Source: Sepiola atlantica
Lineage: Eukaryota > Mollusca > Cephalopoda > Sepiida > Sepiolidae
Direction of reading: 5' to 3'
Assembly (NCBI GenBank): GCA_963556195.1
Contig: OY744532.1
Span: 103,438,583 to 103,502,582 of the forward strand
Length of the DNA stretch: 64,000 bases
Position numbers and translations under genes: made by a program. The notes below the pieces were generated by a model. The model was given only the letters and a program-made list of their open reading frames with translations. It was not told where the DNA came from and made no database searches. Positions 1 to 12,661 of the stretch are shown piece by piece. Positions within the stretch are counted from its first letter, which is position 1; the number at the start of each line of letters is the position of its first letter.

Positions 1-445
1 ATGAGATGTTGTAAATGTCAGTCTGAAACAGACACTATTCGTTTGCTTATAGTAGTAATTTATAGTCAGTATAAATCCGAAACTATACTATTACTTATAT
101 TAATAATCGACATTTTGTATCTGGCAGTCTTAAACTTAGACTTTACTATTACTTCTACTAATAATCGCCATTTTTTATCTGTCAGTCTGAAGCTGAAACT
201 TTACTATTAATTCTATTAATAATTGACATTTTATACCTGCAAGTCTTAAGCTGAAACTTTACTATTACTTCTACGGAAAAACGACATTTTGTATCTGCAA
301 GTCTGCAGCTGAACCTTTACTATTACTTCTATTAATAATCGACATGTTGTATCTGCCAGTCTGATACTGAAACATTACCGTTACTTCTACTTATAATCGA
401 ACTTTTTTATCTGCTAGTCTTAAGCTGAAACTATGCTATGATTGC
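1..445. repeat. 58-bp tandem repeat array (about 7 degenerate units)
   Basis: A unit of about 58 bp recurs, recognisable by a GACATTTTGTATCTGCCAG-like block at about 109, 167, 225, 283 and 341, each followed by a CTGAAACTTTACTATTACTT-like block. Units differ by scattered substitutions. The array runs into the left window edge, so its full length is unknown. The open frame at 1-210 is a by-product of the repeat. Confidence 0.8.
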
Positions 446-547
446 CGTAACAGTCTTAATTAAAAATTGCAATGTAGTATCTGTGCTGTTACTATCATAC
501 TCTAATCTCAGATATTGCCTTTTCTTTTGATGCCAGAGATTTGTGTA

Positions 548-582
<35 letters not shown>
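548..582. repeat. (TA)n microsatellite
   Basis: An uninterrupted TA tract, the first of more than 25 in the window. Confidence 0.95.
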
Positions 583-583
<1 letters not shown>

Positions 584-1173
584 TGTATTCATGAGACCAT
601 CCTCCTATTCATAACCTCTTTCTATTCAAAGGAAGTCTTAATTTAATATATATTCTGTTTTTTTAATGACATTTCATCACACATTTTATCCTTTTTTCTG
701 TGGAAGTAATGTAGTATATGTACTGTAATCAGAAAATGCTTCTCAAAGTCATCTTTTTGGAGGTGGTTTTGTATGTTCCTTCGTAATACTTTCTAGAAAA
801 TATATGCTCTGTCTGGTCGCAAATATTTGCTAGTTTTTTTATTATATTTGACAGAAAATAAAAATGATAGAGCCTGAATTGCCGATTAATACCTGTTTTC
901 TTCTTTGTCTCCACCGCAACTGATACAATTCTCTTTCCCAATGTGGGAGATATTAATGCCGCGCCCTGTATATTGACAGCAACATGAATCCGAAGCTAGA
1001 AGGCGAAAAATGGAGTCTAAAGAATTAAAAGACTAGAAAAGAAATAAGAAACAAATTGAAATTGATAAACCGAGTAATTCAGATTAAAAGACAGTATAAA
1101 TAATTGCTCCTCGTTTGTATCTCTGGATTTACCCTTAAATTATCTCATTCTCTTCGACTCAATCTAATTGCAG
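583..1173. other. AT-rich sequence, no gene seen
   Basis: I see no coding signal. The short minus-strand frame at 729-941 has no recognisable similarity. The segment ends in a pyrimidine-rich tract leading to the splice acceptor of the candidate exon at 1174. Confidence 0.5.
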
Positions 1174-1251
1174 GTCCTCTCTGAGGTAATTGCCAGAGAA
1201 ATGCGACGCTTCTTTCTCGAGTTTGTCGTATCGTTGATCATTCTTTTAACC
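1174..1251 (+). other. candidate 78-nt internal exon
   Basis: A strong acceptor (pyrimidine-rich stretch ending CTAATTGCAG) precedes 1174, and a consensus donor (GTAAGTAA) follows 1251. The 78 nt between them are open in only one frame and give 26 residues: VLSEVIAREM, then RRFFLEF, then a hydrophobic run ending LIILLT. The length is a multiple of three, so exon inclusion would preserve frame. I do not recognise the peptide, and no neighbouring exon could be linked to it. It could be a chance coincidence of splice-like signals. Confidence 0.3.
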
Positions 1252-3127
1252 GTAAGTAACAATCAGAACGCCGGCCTCTTTATTTCCACAACGTAATATT
1301 CGATATATTACAAGTTTTGAAAGCCGATTGCATGGTTTCACCGACGAGATTTTACTTGAACATATTATATTCCCAATATTCGTGAAGCTTTGCCATTGTA
1401 TTTTTTTTTTCAAAATAATACAGATAATTATCGATTCAAGCGTTTGCTCTGACGCTTTCTATATCATCTTTAAATATCTTCATTATTGATAGTAACAGGA
1501 AACAATCTATTACCTCCCCTTAAAAAGGACACCGCTAATCACAATTCTTGTATGTTCAATTATAAAATCGAATGCCTGAAAATATATAAAATTGTAGTTA
1601 AAATTATTTTCTCGGCAAAGATGAATTAATTCCGTCGTCTTATAAATGTCTTTCATGAATAGCCCAGCAACATCAAGCCAACGCTCATTAATAATTTGTA
1701 CTCGAGATTTAGTTAGAAATATAATAATATACTGATGCCTAAAAATGAAGATAGAATCGGAGATGTTCAACATGTTTCACATTAAGAATAAGGTTAGAAG
1801 ATTCTATTAAAAGTAAAGAGTATAACAAGAGCTAGGTGTACAGGAAGTTACATCATGGGAGGAAGTCGGAAGTGACACGTAGTGCGGCTCTCTCTCATAT
1901 AGCGCGGTTTTTGTGTCTTTAACAGCTGAGTTGATTGGGTTTTGTCGCCATTTTGAAGCTCTGTGCCCCCCTTCGCCGGGGAAGCTGGCAATAGGAGGTT
2001 TATATGTAAAGCGACAATGTTTTAAGAGAAAAGGCATAAAAACCATTGAGCGTTTCATTTTTTATATTATACGTTCTTGCGGCTAGCAAGCAGTAAAGAA
2101 AGGCACAGACACTCCCGTTACTATATCACTACTGTGACCTCGGAAAGACGGACAGCTATTCCTGTCGGATGAACTAAAAACGTCTCGACGAAGAGAACTA
2201 CGGACACACTATGTGGATGGGAAAACATACCACGCTGTTTATTGAACTTCTAGATTTTATAGTTATTTAAGATGTCCGTACTGTTGTTCTCATCTTGCTT
2301 TTATAATTATAACCGAATGAATCGTGATCGTTGCCCATAATAATAATTATAAAGGACGACGTTTACATAGGAATAATTTTTAATTGAGCTGTGCTGTAAC
2401 AGAATTAAAACAGCTAAAAGTCAGTCTTTATAAAAAGCGCTACGCGACTTGGTACACATTTATATCGTTGACAAGTTAGGGAAACCAACAATATATGTCT
2501 TGTGCGCAACACTTTGTGCAGTCGATAGACTGAAACTGTCAGAACGCTGTAAGAATAGTCCGACGCGTGTTTTTGTTCTCAAGCAGAGGCTTTCTAATTC
2601 AAATTAATTCTATAGTTATCTAATTAACATTAAAACTAATCACAATTAAAAGCAAGGGAAACATATAAAATATGTGAATGCTAGATTAGTTATAACATAT
2701 TTAATAACTGTTAGGCCTTCGGCATAATATGGGTGTCTTGTCTCGACACTCGTTATGTATGTTTTAATCTGACCCGTTAATTTGAGCTATTGCGGTAAAC
2801 TATTCGTATCTGAAATGTCAGCATCATTTCTGTTAACCTATCTTGTTGTCTCTGGATGTGCTAAGCATTGCACCAAAAGCAAACTATAAGAAACGAATGC
2901 ACACGCTACACAGTATCCATGCATAATCCTCTCACACACCACACCATAGACAACATCAAACATCAATGTACAGGTACAACAGCACATACTCAAATACGAA
3001 ACTAAACTAATTCTGAGATTCAACACCCACATCTCAACACTTAATAAAGATGTTGAACCTCTAATGAATATCTATTTTACAAACATACAAACTGACATCA
3101 ACAATTATTCACAGGGCAAGTGATCGG
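1252..3127. other. non-coding stretch with a GC-richer block
   Basis: I see no gene. About 1830-2240 is less AT-rich than its surroundings (around the CCCCCCTTCGCCGGGG run near 1966) and looks like part of an unclassified dispersed repeat. On its minus strand it has TATAAAA-like and AATAAA-like motifs that would fit an old LTR, but no second copy or terminal duplication is present. Confidence 0.4.
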
Positions 3128-3351
3128 TGTGCGGTGGGAGTTTTCTCATGTGTTTTCTCTCTTTATATTCTACTTTCCCTTTCGTTATACTTCATCAGTG
3201 TCACATAAGCATTCATCATGCATTTCATTACACTGCATTGTGTTTAAGTAATTTCACGTAATCCTCCGTATAACTTATAAAAGTGTATTCTCTGTCCGAA
3301 TCTTTATTAAAAACACCGCTAGGAAGCAAACACACTATCGCCCCGATTACA
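3128..3351 (+). repeat. possible solo LTR
   Basis: The segment starts TGTGCGGTGGG and ends CCCCGATTACA, the TG...CA layout of an LTR. A TATAAAAG box lies near 3279, followed by an ATTAAA-like signal about 30 nt downstream. No target-site duplication is obvious and there is no second copy in the window, so this is only a suggestion. Confidence 0.25.
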
Positions 3352-3636
3352 CCCCCCCCAAAAAAAAATAATATTAATGTTGGCTAAAATGTTTAACATT
3401 AAACAGTATACTCCTTTTTTCATTTCTCTCGTCTTCCCCTCATTACTATGAACAAGACAAGGTTTAAACATTTTATGATTCTCTATCAACTTAAGTTTTA
3501 GAAAATGTCCACGAACTACCCCATGTTGGTGACTTTTAAGGTACTAATATTCAAGATGTCATGGGCATGTGGAAGGTTACGCAGAAGCCACATATAAGCA
3601 TTTTCCCATCCCATTGGCAATATTTTGTCTATGCCA

Positions 3637-3896
3637 CCACCACCACCATCGCACACACACACACACCCACCCACCCACCCACACACACACACACTTTATT
3701 ACACCGGTGAAGATCGTAGTTAGAGCGCAAAATTGATGTTATTTTTTTTCACTTCGGAGATTTTTTAAAGAAATATTGTATTCATATACGTCAACAAATA
3801 AGAAATAAACAAAACATATATAAGCATTCATATATTTCCTCATTATTTTATACACACACACACACACACACACACCCATATATATATATATATATA
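3637..3896. repeat. (CA)n/(CCCA)n and (CA)n-(TA)n microsatellites
   Basis: CA and CCCA runs at about 3650-3693, then a CA run merging into TA at about 3853-3896. The sequence between them is AT-rich and has no gene. Confidence 0.85.
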
Positions 3897-4214
3897 ACGG
3901 AAAACTTATACAACTTTGAGCCTGTCTTCCTCCTCCTCCTCCTCCTCCTCCTTCTTTGTTTAAATCCCTGCTGTCATTTATTTCAAATTACTACTAATCT
4001 CCCTTCCCCACTTTAATTAACTTACAGCGTTCCGTTCGGCTTTTACATGTAAAATCAAAGCTAACTACTGATTATTTCTTTTTTTCTTTTTCTTTTTCTT
4101 TTTTAACATTTCTTTCTTTCTTTCTCCCTTTCTACTGTTTATTACACGTGACTATATTTGTTTTCAAAATTGCGTTCTTTGTACAAATTTGAAACTTTTC
4201 TCTTTTTACTTAAA

Positions 4215-4269
4215 GTTCTGCTGCCAACTGATGATGATTGTCCTAACAATTGAAATATTTTGGTAGAAC
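4215..4269 (+). ncRNA. degenerate hammerhead-ribozyme-like motif beside a TA tract
   Basis: CTGATGA (4228-4234) is followed by a possible helix II (ATTGT paired with ACAAT) and then GAAA (4252-4255), the order of the conserved hammerhead core boxes. Flanking segments can form a helix I: GTTCT with AGAAC and CCAA with TTGG. Helix III would have to be very short, as in the minimal hammerheads known from PLEs. The large (TA)n tract lies about 75 bp downstream. Self-cleavage is not demonstrated, and no clean cleavage triplet can be assigned. Confidence 0.4.
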
Positions 4270-4340
4270 TATTAAATATGTTTTGAGTTCATATTTTTGC
4301 TAGTTGTTGATTTGCTTATCCTTTATTCCATTTTTATTTT

Positions 4341-4344
<4 letters not shown>

Positions 4345-4385
<41 letters not shown>

Positions 4386-4422
4386 CATATATATATATAT
4401 ATATGTGTATATATATATATAA
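4345..4422. repeat. (TA)n microsatellite, interrupted
   Basis: TA repeats with short ACATACAT and ATGTGTAT interruptions. Confidence 0.95.
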
Positions 4423-5246
<824 letters not shown>

Positions 5247-6053
5247 TTTAAAAATTGTACTTTTATAATGTTATTATTTGTTTCTATTCAAGGTTCACTA
5301 TGTAGTCAGCTACTCCCATGTAATCATAATTTGTATATAAGCTTACATACACAACTTTTAATTTACCCGTCATATAAAGACCGTGTATGAGTGCACAATT
5401 ATTGGTTAGTTGTATATATGAGGAACCACTTACATGTTAACAAATAAAAATCAATTTCCCAAATAACAAACTAAAGTTAAAAATATATCCACTCCACACA
5501 TCCGTAGAATATGACTCTATGTCAACGGCTTACCTGTCTCAGAATTAGTTAAATCGTTTGATTTTTTTACTCTTTACTAATCCAAAAAACAATAATTTGT
5601 ATTTAGGCATGTGACTCTTACGAATTGTCGCGTTTCTTCTATTCTAAATCATGAAATCAATCAAAGCGGATACTTTTATTTTCCCTGTTCCGAAGAAATA
5701 TAGCTTCAAAAACCTATAATTATAACATGTAGCCGCAAAATTTTGTTAATAATTAAAACGTCTGCTATATATATATATATATATATATGGGGGCTGTACA
5801 AATATAATACATAGCCCACAACGGTTATCAACTATAGATATAATATCATAGTTAACTCTTAATGGGTTTTTTTGCGTGATTAGGGTTCGGTTTTTGTGGC
5901 ATCCGTCTGAATAGTAAAGTTTACACAAAATCAATAATGTGCACACGTTCTACAAAAGAAGAAAGTAATTTTCTCTGGTTTAAATATTTCTAAATTTTAT
6001 TTCGTCCGTACCACCGAACCCTGCAAACATCAAAACATTTTAATCGTGTTTAG

Positions 6054-6054
<1 letters not shown>
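5247..6054. other. non-coding, short TA tract inside
   Basis: I see no gene. A short (TA)n lies at 5765-5788. Confidence 0.5.

Positions 6055-6109
<55 letters not shown>
6055..6109. repeat. (TA)n microsatellite, left of PLE fragment
   Basis: A TA tract directly abutting the PLE-like segment at 6109-6307. Confidence 0.95.
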
Positions 6110-6110
<1 letters not shown>

Positions 6111-6304
6111 TCCGAGTATGGTATAGATCCACAGGGTATTCATCCAGGGCAATTGAACCGGGTTTATGAGAGTGCTCAATAAAAATATAGAGCGGAAATA
6201 TAAATATAAATGATAATGCTATTGCAAGACCTGAAGGTCGGGAGCTCCTAAAACTGCTCTCGTGAAACAAAATCAATTTTGTAGTCAAAAGAGAATAGAT
6301 TATC

Positions 6305-6307
<3 letters not shown>
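6109..6307 (-). mobile_element. PLE terminal (pLTR 3'-end) fragment between two TA tracts
   Basis: Read on the minus strand, this segment has the same order of blocks as the 3' end of the complete PLE in this window (about 23490-23680): a GCTCTATATTTTTATTGAGC block, then CACTCTCATAAACCCGGTT, then the ACCCTGTGGAT block. A diverged hammerhead-like region precedes them. It is therefore a truncated relative of that element. It is flanked on both sides by (TA)n, exactly as the complete element is. Confidence 0.65.

Positions 6308-6386
<79 letters not shown>
6308..6386. repeat. (TA)n microsatellite, right of PLE fragment
   Basis: An uninterrupted TA tract of nearly 80 bp. Confidence 0.95.
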
Positions 6387-6388
<2 letters not shown>

Positions 6389-9300
6389 TTTTGATCAAGT
6401 AATCTTTCTCTGATAGACTCCTAAATAAGTCAATAAATATTAGTTCAGAATTTGCCGAACTCCTTAGAAATGTGTGTTTGAAAACCTTTTTTTTATATCT
6501 CTCTTTTTCACTCTCTTAATCTGTCATTCTGTCTTATTAATCATTAACCTTACCCGAAGATTGGGGTGCTCGCTTTGGCTCTGCGCAAGTGTCATCATAA
6601 CTAAATACTCCATTAATCCTCCAAAATTCCAGTTGACGAATTTAATAAATAATATGAAAATTATTTCTCGCATCTCGACGTATCCAGTATTTTTCTTTAG
6701 GTTATTTGTGTTGATATTTATCGTCTAACTTTTTAAAAATCGGAACCATTGATATTGAGTCAGGTGTAAATATAGACGGACATTAATTGTGTTCTTCTTT
6801 TCCTACAGATCCATTTTTTCATTAGTTGTTTTATTATCACTTTATTCGTATTCATTTTTCTATTTTTATCTGTGGGTCAATTTTCTTTTCTCTCTATTTT
6901 TCTACATTTTTCTCTTTCTCCTCTTGTCCTTTCGCAATTATTTCGACCATCCTCCCTTCATTTCTTTAATTCAGTGTGTTTTGCTATCTGCCTTATATTT
7001 TTCCATTTTCTTTTGCAAAATTATTTCTGCTACATAATATATGAAGCTGTCATTTCGAAGTTTTAAATTTAGACATAAATATTTGATACATCGATATTTG
7101 ATTCTGACGAACCATTTTTTTTATTTAGCTTCTGCTAGTATCTTTTTTTTAAAATAACCAAAATGGCTTTCGGTTCAGCTTGTATGAATAATTATACCAC
7201 TTATTAGGATCGTTTATATGGCGACTATTTAAAGTAATATATTACATTATATAAGGGAGATAAATTCTTACAATAAAAATTATTACTTATCTCCGTTACA
7301 TTTTTTCGTTCATTATTAAGCATGTTTCATATTTACTCTGTATATTCTCTATGATTAAACACTTCTGTAATGATTCGTGCGTGTTTTGTGTATCTGCTTG
7401 TTCACTGCATATACGTTGCTGACGTATTAGTATACTTTTCTTCCGCCTCTTGTTTTTATTTTATTTTTATATGAGGGAATAAAAACTGTGCAACTAATGA
7501 ATTCGTCGGGTAGGTAAAACTATATTATACGAAGGAAAATCCTATCTCAGTTTGTCTATATGTGTAGTTAAAACTCGGATAAAACCAGTGGTATTCTTTC
7601 AAACTTTATCTCATTAGATTCTCTATGTTTCTGGGATAGTACCGATGAAAATAATGTAATATGCATTTTCTAAGGGTCACAAGACTCCAGATTATTGCAT
7701 CAGGTATCAGAGAAATTACTTTCTTTTAAACTTACTGAGAGATATTTGAAAGAATAAACCGAAACTATGTAAGACAATCAAACATATATATATTCATTGC
7801 TCATATATTGAACCAGTTGCCAAAGCAAGAGAGACGAAATGGTTAGTCTGGTAGAGAAGTATGTTCAAATGCACATGAGGTGTGTAAAGAAACAGGGATC
7901 TTAAAAGCAATATATTACACAGACTTCTATTGTATTATTCTTGCCAACGGACAACTCCAGTTATCCCTGCTAGTTTTTTTTTACATAGGTTCAATATAAG
8001 GTTGGTTTTAGATATAGGCAAATATAATATATTCTTACAATTTTCATTTCCAATTTTTATTATTTGTCGAGGATTTTCTTTGTTTTCTTACAAAATATTC
8101 ATGTTTCTCTTTCGTTTGATTTCTTTTTCATGATAAGTTATTTTTTATTTATTCCTGACTTACGGTGGTTTCATTTCTTTCGTTCCTGGTCCTTCTTGAA
8201 ATTATTTATCGATGTCGCACTACCGAGCGTCGTTCCAGAAAGGGACATAATACCTATATACTTATGCTCCCGGTATTGTAGCCCACGTAAACATTTTCAT
8301 TTCGATTTCTAAAACTTTCACATTATAAATGAAATATGAAAAAAAAAATGAATGTAAATCGCTTTGTTTGCTGCTTGCAGATTAGTTTTCTTCTTCATCG
8401 TCAATTAGTGCTTGTTTTCCTATCAGATGTGTTTGCCTATTTTTTTACGCAATCACATTCTATTATTTACCTCGCTTTCGATATGTCATGGTTTAGGTTA
8501 TTTTTAACTGATACACTTCATGTATTCTTTTCTCTGCCTTTTCGTCGGTAGCTCTCAAGTGATATTTCTGTAAAACATTTTATCCAATCAGAGCTCCCTT
8601 TAATCGCAATCGCTTACGATACAGCGCGGGCTCTAGCCTTGGCATTTGCAGCATTAATAGCGGGCTCTAGTCTTGTCATCTTCAGCATTACTAGCAGGGA
8701 TGGATAATTAATTAGTTGTTAAGACGCACACCACAAATCCAACGAATAATGAGCCTGTCCATGTGCATCCTCAGAAACACTTAATTAATGCAAGGCAAGT
8801 ATTTACCGACAGGAAGATTGAACTATGGGTATAGCTGTGTTAACGAAGATTCAGAATAACAAGTGAATGTGAACCACGAGTTAAAATGATCGAAGCTCAC
8901 GAAACTTCCTCTACGCAGTCCATACAGGCGATATCGAAATCATTCTCATATTCCACCAGCACATGTCATTCAGCAATATAGCAAAATGAGTCCTTAACTT
9001 CACAAACCTCATCATTTTTATTTCGATGCCTTTAGTTGCAAGTGGAATACCAAAAATCTACATATTTTCGATTAGGATCAGATCTTTCTCTCACCCCCTC
9101 TACCGCTTGCGAATCCAATGACAACCTGTGTAGAATGCAGAATTTATGCAATCACAAGATAACCAAACTTGCCAGTATCTTTCAATAGTGTTGGGAAAAT
9201 AAAATGAATACTATTCTTTGATCACTTGTAACATTTTACTCTTGTTTATTAGTTTATTATCTTTATTTTCTTATTTGATACGAGTTTTACAAGTGTTTAA

Positions 9301-11613
9301 TAGAGGTAACAAAGCTTAAATCCACTTTTCTCTTGTTGTTTCACTAAGTTTCGAATGGACGATTAAAATAGTTCTGTAAAGCATAACATTAGTAAAAGTA
9401 TAGTTGTTGACGGAGACATTGGTTATTTGATTGATGTATGCTTTCTTATCTTTTATATGAATTTTTTGTAAAATTATTCCAGAATAAAGGGAATATATTT
9501 AGATACACTAGAGATGGAGGTGGCCCCAGTCAATAAACGGAAGTTCAGAATCGGAAGTCATTTTCCTACAAAGGTATTGTGGTACTTTTCCGGTAGATTT
9601 TGATGCAATTCCACAACCTCAATAGGGGATGAGAAAGCAGACAATGTGTCTAATTATCTCTATCTTAGTCGAATATATCTCTTTTTCTTTATTTATTTAC
9701 GTCCTTGGAGCCTTATATATGTATTGTTACATCTCGGTTTTCATTTTCCATATGTTTAATGTTTCTTGAGTCGAATAGATACTTCCTCGGAAAGAAGTCT
9801 TGTGTGTTTCTGTTCATCGAAAGAATACGAAGAAGAAACGCCACATAAGCTCGAGCGCTGGAGTGTATACTAAATTATACACGCATCAGGAGAGGCAGGC
9901 AGTATATAACATTTTCGTTTTTCTTTATCTTCTTGGATGTTTTATTTATTTCGTTCTTATCTTCTGTATTTGCTTCACTTTTTTATGGAAATCGACCCAG
10001 ACAAGGCATGAATCCACTTGATGTAAGTCGCTAACAATAACGAAATATGATTACCACAAAGACAGGAGATACCTTAGTCTTGAAAGGACCAAGACTATAA
10101 GACTATGAGAGAGAAGCATAAGCAGGAAGAGAGTTCTACAAGTCTGCAGTTCTTAGAAAGCTACTTTTGTTAATGTATCATTTCTTTTTAATCTGTTGTT
10201 CTTTTTTCTTGTGTATTCGCTTTTGTATTTTCAGAAATCTAATGAATATAACACCCAAACTTTATAGCCATCAACAATAAAAACATGTTTTTGTGTTTCT
10301 CTTTTCTGTCCGTTCTTTGTTTCATTTTTTACCATTTTACTCTCTTCTTCGTTTATTTTTCATTTGATTCATTCATATTTTATTTCTTTTTCCTGTGTTT
10401 ATTTTATGTTGTTCCATCCATTCATCTCTATTGTCGTTGTTCACTCTTTGTTTACTTTCTCTGCATTTGAGTTATTCCCCTTTTAACCGAAGATTGCTTG
10501 TTTTTATCTACTCTATCGCTTAGTCTACTGAAGATGCCCCACTGAGATCAAATCTACTTAAAAACCATTCACAAAAATAATTAGTCATCCTGCCATCACT
10601 GCGGAAAAGTTTACAGAATTTCCCTAATCAGCATACTTTCAAGAACTGTCCATCTTTGGAAAACATTGCTAAATTAGTACTGACTTGAAGACTACATAAC
10701 GGTCGTCTTCAAGTCCAGTGTTAATAAATACTTTCTGAACGTCCTCTTAAATAATCAAATGCTGTTATTTGTTTTAAAACACCTCATAGTTCTGTTCACC
10801 CTTCAACTAACAATATAGTTAAACCTCATCTTAGAGAGGCTTTGAACTTGCTCAGTGATGATTCGCTTTTTATATTAACGAAATAGCTAAACAAAAAAGA
10901 TACCTTTTTGTCCCAATATTTCTCTCTATCCTTCAACTTTTCTTGGGTTTTGTTTTCTTTGAATTTTCTTCGTTCTTTTCATGTTTTACTTACTCCTATT
11001 TTTATTATATTTTATTCATGAAAATTCAAATTGAGCTTAAAATAAAATATTACCAACCGTCCTCGAATAAACAAATAACGCATCCGTTTGACGGCGTAAT
11101 AAATTGAATCCGTTCAGAACCTTATTAAACTGCCACATTTTAACGAATGTCTAGACCGCTCGCTGACAGCTGATTGGTCGAGAGGAGGAGAAACAAAAAC
11201 ATAAATGATCGCATCGCCCATTTTGCTATGCCTTCCTTTTTCTCCTATCCACAAAGCAAGTATAGCAATGTTCAATCCAATTCAGCTCTTATATTATATT
11301 CTCGCTCTCTTTTTATTTGTATCATTTATTTATTTATTTTACAAGTATTACGGTTTCTGGCAGATTTAGATGTAGCATCTATTGGCGTGATGTCACAAGT
11401 TTATGAACTTAAAGTTACTTCTATTCTCTAGTTTCACTTAGATACTAGGACCAATTAAGTGGTCTTCTCGTGACAACTCACATCCCACCCGCCTCAAGTT
11501 GTTCTTAGCATATAAATATATGGACGTTGTTGACTTTATTACATGCCAATGTTTCATAAACCCAGACAAAATATCTGAACAATAGTTTTTCTTTGTAGTT
11601 ATTTAGCTGCAAA
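6387..11613. other. long pyrimidine-rich non-coding stretch
   Basis: The plus strand is strongly T/C biased. The short frames at 6474-7066, 7930-8551 and 10285-10470 are low-complexity Phe/Leu/Ser strings that follow from this bias and have no domain signature. About 8620-8700 holds a short duplication (GCGGGCTCTAG...GCATTA, two copies). About 10685-10760 shares blocks such as GTCCTCTTAAATAATCAAA with about 38195-38270, pointing to an unclassified dispersed repeat. Confidence 0.5.
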
Positions 11614-11826
11614 CAGACGCCGACAAGTGGAGATGAAACAGACGCCAGTCACGTGGGAAACAAAACAGACGTCGACCAGGTAAGAGTCAACTTAGATCCA
11701 GCCAAGTTTGACACAAAATAGATCTTTAACCAGGTGCGAAAAGAAAATGGACGTCATCCAAGTGGGAAACAAGACAAGCGCCGGCCATGTAGGAGTCGAA
11801 ACAGACACCGGCCATCTAGTAGACAT
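11614..11826. repeat. degenerate ~30-bp minisatellite
   Basis: Repeated variants of GAAACAGACGCCGACCA followed by AGTGGGA or TAGGAGT, with accumulated substitutions. It is the source of the short Lys/Arg-rich frame beginning at 11734. Confidence 0.6.
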
Positions 11827-11986
11827 AATAATGATTTCCGACTAACAGTTCCAGACGACACCGTCGAGTTATTGATAATACCGCTTGTCTATATTTGTTA
11901 TCATTTTTCTTTCATAGTTTTTTTTTATGAGAAGTTATAATCTATTACATGATTTATTTACCTCCTCTCCAGAAGGTTAAGCACAA

Positions 11987-12324
11987 GCCCAGTTTTATCT
12001 TACTCACACAAGGTAAGCTGTGACCCAAGATCGGGTCGGGAAAGTGGGGCTTAAATAGCCAGCGCCCGAGCGGTGAGCACTCTGGCCATTAAAAATTGCC
12101 TGGGCAGCCCCGTCGGCAGTCCCCGGTAGGAGCGCCTCAGGTAGTAAGCAATAACTTACACTTCACCAAAGAGGGGAGGCAAAGCCTGGGAGTGTGGACC
12201 TGCTAGGAATGCACACCACCGTCCCATAGACCGACGTTAATCAAGCCCCGAAAGCCAAGACGGTACCGGTCTATGGGGTGCAATATCCATCGGAACAGAT
12301 ACTACACTTCCTTCTTAGCCAAAA
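11987..12324 (-). repeat. U2-headed ~338-bp repeat unit, copy 1
   Basis: This unit and the next are head-to-tail copies with a 338-bp offset. They share the GGTAAG(C/A)TGTGAC, CCAGCGCCCGAG, GGGCAGCCCCGTCGGCA, GGGGAGGCAAAGCCTGGGAG and TCTATGGGGTGCA blocks. On the minus strand the unit starts with U2 snRNA-like sequence. A self-complementary pair (CCCATAGACC with GGTCTATGGG) then gives a strong stem. Base composition is clearly higher in GC than the surroundings. It may be a SINE-like element with an snRNA head. Confidence 0.6.
12291..12324 (-). pseudogene. U2 snRNA 5'-domain-like segment, copy 1
   Basis: The minus strand reads TTTTGGCTAAGA, a few mismatched bases, then AGTGTAGTATCTGTTC. This corresponds to about nucleotides 14-48 of metazoan U2 snRNA and includes the GUAGUA branch-point-recognition sequence. 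The similarity stops shortly after. No Sm site or 3' stem-loops of U2 follow, so it is not an intact U2 gene. Confidence 0.65.
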
Positions 12325-12661
12325 GCCCATTTATTTATCTTCCTCCCACAAGGTAAGATGTGACACAAAGTCGGGAAAGTTGGATTTGAAAAGCCAGCGC
12401 CCGAGAAGGTGAGCACTCTGGCCTACAAAAAATGTCTGGGCAGCCCCGTCGGCATTCCCCGGTAGGGACGCCTCAGGCAGTAAGCAATAAACTTACTCCT
12501 CCCTAAAGAAGGGAGGCAAAGCCTGGGAGGTTGAACCTCCTAGAACTGCACAGAACAGACCGATAGACCGGCGTAAATCAAGCCCCGAAGGCCAAGACGA
12601 TACCAGTCTATGGGGTGCAGTATCCATCGGAACATATACTACACTTCCTTCTTAGCCAAAA
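12325..12661 (-). repeat. U2-headed ~338-bp repeat unit, copy 2
   Basis: The second head-to-tail unit, with scattered substitutions against copy 1. On the minus strand it contains GGTTCAACCTCC, which loosely resembles a pol III B box. The matching part of copy 1 is more diverged. Confidence 0.6.
12628..12661 (-). pseudogene. U2 snRNA 5'-domain-like segment, copy 2
   Basis: Same U2-like stretch as at 12291-12324, with one further change (TATATGTTC instead of TATCTGTTC). On the minus strand CTGGCG precedes TTTTGGCTAAG, slightly extending the resemblance to the U2 5' end. Confidence 0.6.

Noticed and set aside
12291..12661. Functional U2 snRNA genes
   Set aside because: Only the first ~35 nt resemble U2. 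The Sm site and the 3' stem-loops are missing.
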